Shown here one piece after another: positions 63,426-64,000 of a stretch of DNA of 64,000 nt. The translations under genes were made by a program, and so were the position numbers. The notes beneath the pieces are model-generated. The model made no database searches and was not told the origin of the DNA. It saw only the letters and a program-made list of their open reading frames with translations. The stretch is from Sarcocystis neurona. Its lineage: Eukaryota > Apicomplexa > Conoidasida > Eucoccidiorida > Sarcocystidae. Position 1 is the first letter of the stretch. Each line of letters opens with the position of its first letter. The stretch covers positions 2,437,577-2,501,576 of the forward strand of contig KL647297.1 of the NCBI GenBank assembly GCA_000727475.1, in the 5' to 3' direction.

Positions 63426-63782
63426 TTGGTAGCAAGCCCTGAACATTTCTACAGAAATTCCGAACGGAGGCGTCGTGTGAGTGTCAAGCGACGTAGTCGG
63501 ACCGTCACGACTTCTCTGATCTCGCTGACGTATCAGCATCTGCACTGCAGCAGCAGCATTGTTGGTGCCCACACCCGTAGCAGCACCAGTGGCAGTAGCA
63601 GCGGCGACAGCCGCAGCCCCGCTAGCAGCACCCGTGACAGCAGCCGCAGCGTCAGCACCGTCAGAGCACGGACAGCAGCTGCAGCGATAGAAGCCGCAAC
63701 AGTACCGTCAGCAGCAGCAGCAGCAGCGATAGCAGCACCAGCGGTACCAGCGCGCGTTGCAGCATCAGCAGAAGGCGTGTGA
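63426..63782 (+). CDS. Possible HAAR-containing plus-strand frame
   Basis: 118 codons with a basic N-terminal part, then Ser and Ala runs from CAG/GCA repeats at 63545-63775. This marks the return of CAG tracts after the repeat-poor segment. CAG on the plus strand favours plus-strand coding. No domain; borders unknown. Confidence 0.2.
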   Translation: MVASPEHFYRNSERRRRVSVKRRSRTVTTSLISLTYQHLHCSSSIVGAHTRSSTSGSSSGDSRSPASSTRDSSRSVSTVRARTAAAAIEAATVPSAAAAAAIAAPAVPARVAASAEGV

Positions 63783-64000
63783 TTGCCTCTGTGCGCACAC
63801 ATGCGTTATTGTGTCGTCGCTTGAAGACGCCCATACGCCTCCCCACGCGAAGATACCCCCGCCCTACCCCAGCAGTACTGTGCAAGTGTACATATTACGT
63901 GTATCCCTACATACGCACATGCAGATACGTCACTTTCTTCGCATCGTATCCTATTAATCACTCTATACGCAAGTGTATACCCGTGACACCACAGCACAGA

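Larger units (their letters stand above)
55298..63500. other. Repeat-poor region with no assignable gene
   Basis: The last CTG runs end at about 55840. From there to about 63540 there are no CAG/CTG tracts and few microsatellites (a G run at about 57857, (TA)n at about 61160). Open frames exist on both strands (plus 56542-57135, minus 56799-57251, minus 58471-59076, plus 61560-61931, plus 62651-63070), but none carries a domain I recognise and several overlap. Short exons may be present. Confidence 0.45.

Noticed and set aside
1..64000. Telomere-type heptamer arrays, tRNA/rRNA genes, CRISPR or transposon ends
   Set aside because: Looked for and not seen; only isolated AAACCCT occurs.

Overview
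The window looks like nuclear DNA of a coccidian apicomplexan, most likely an Eimeria species. Three things point there. Long CAG/GCA/AGC trinucleotide tracts run through the coding regions and encode homopolymeric Gln, Ala, Ser and Asn runs (HAARs). Dense TGTATA-type and other micro- and minisatellites fill the non-coding DNA. Genes are intron-rich with GT-AG borders. I saw no prokaryotic operon, CRISPR, insertion sequence, rRNA or tRNA. Because the sequence is repeat-rich, most long open frames are by-products of CAG/CTG or TA/CA repeats, so I trusted only frames supported by recognised domains, by splice borders whose reading phases agree, or by both.

Layout. Positions 1-7.4 kb are low-complexity sequence in which I can support no gene. 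From 7.4 to about 20 kb there are scattered minus-strand exon candidates: a HAAR-rich frame at 8.1-9.4 kb, a clear PHD finger at 12.1-12.2 kb and a good small exon at 18.5-18.7 kb, separated by several tandem-repeat arrays. From 22.1 to at least 39.4 kb a large minus-strand gene encodes an NSD/SETD2/ASH1-class histone lysine methyltransferase with PHD finger, variant C5HCH-like finger, AWS, SET and post-SET. Its exons can be chained with every splice phase agreeing (about 2,380 residues as modelled). From 41 to 47 kb coding potential is ambiguous on both strands. From 48.0 to 55.3 kb a plus-strand gene of six phase-consistent exons encodes a 2,157-residue HAAR protein of unknown function with a hydrophobic, probably membrane-embedded segment. 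At about 55.85 kb the CAG/CTG tracts stop and repeat-poor sequence runs to about 63.5 kb. This resembles the boundary between the repeat-rich (R) and repeat-poor (P) segments described for Eimeria chromosomes.

Functionally the clearest theme is chromatin: one SET methyltransferase with its own histone-reader fingers, and a second PHD-finger gene downstream on the same strand. The plus-strand gene at 48-55 kb has no recognisable family and is the main novel protein. Exon borders come from reading GT/AG sites and phases by eye; transcript data would be needed to confirm them.
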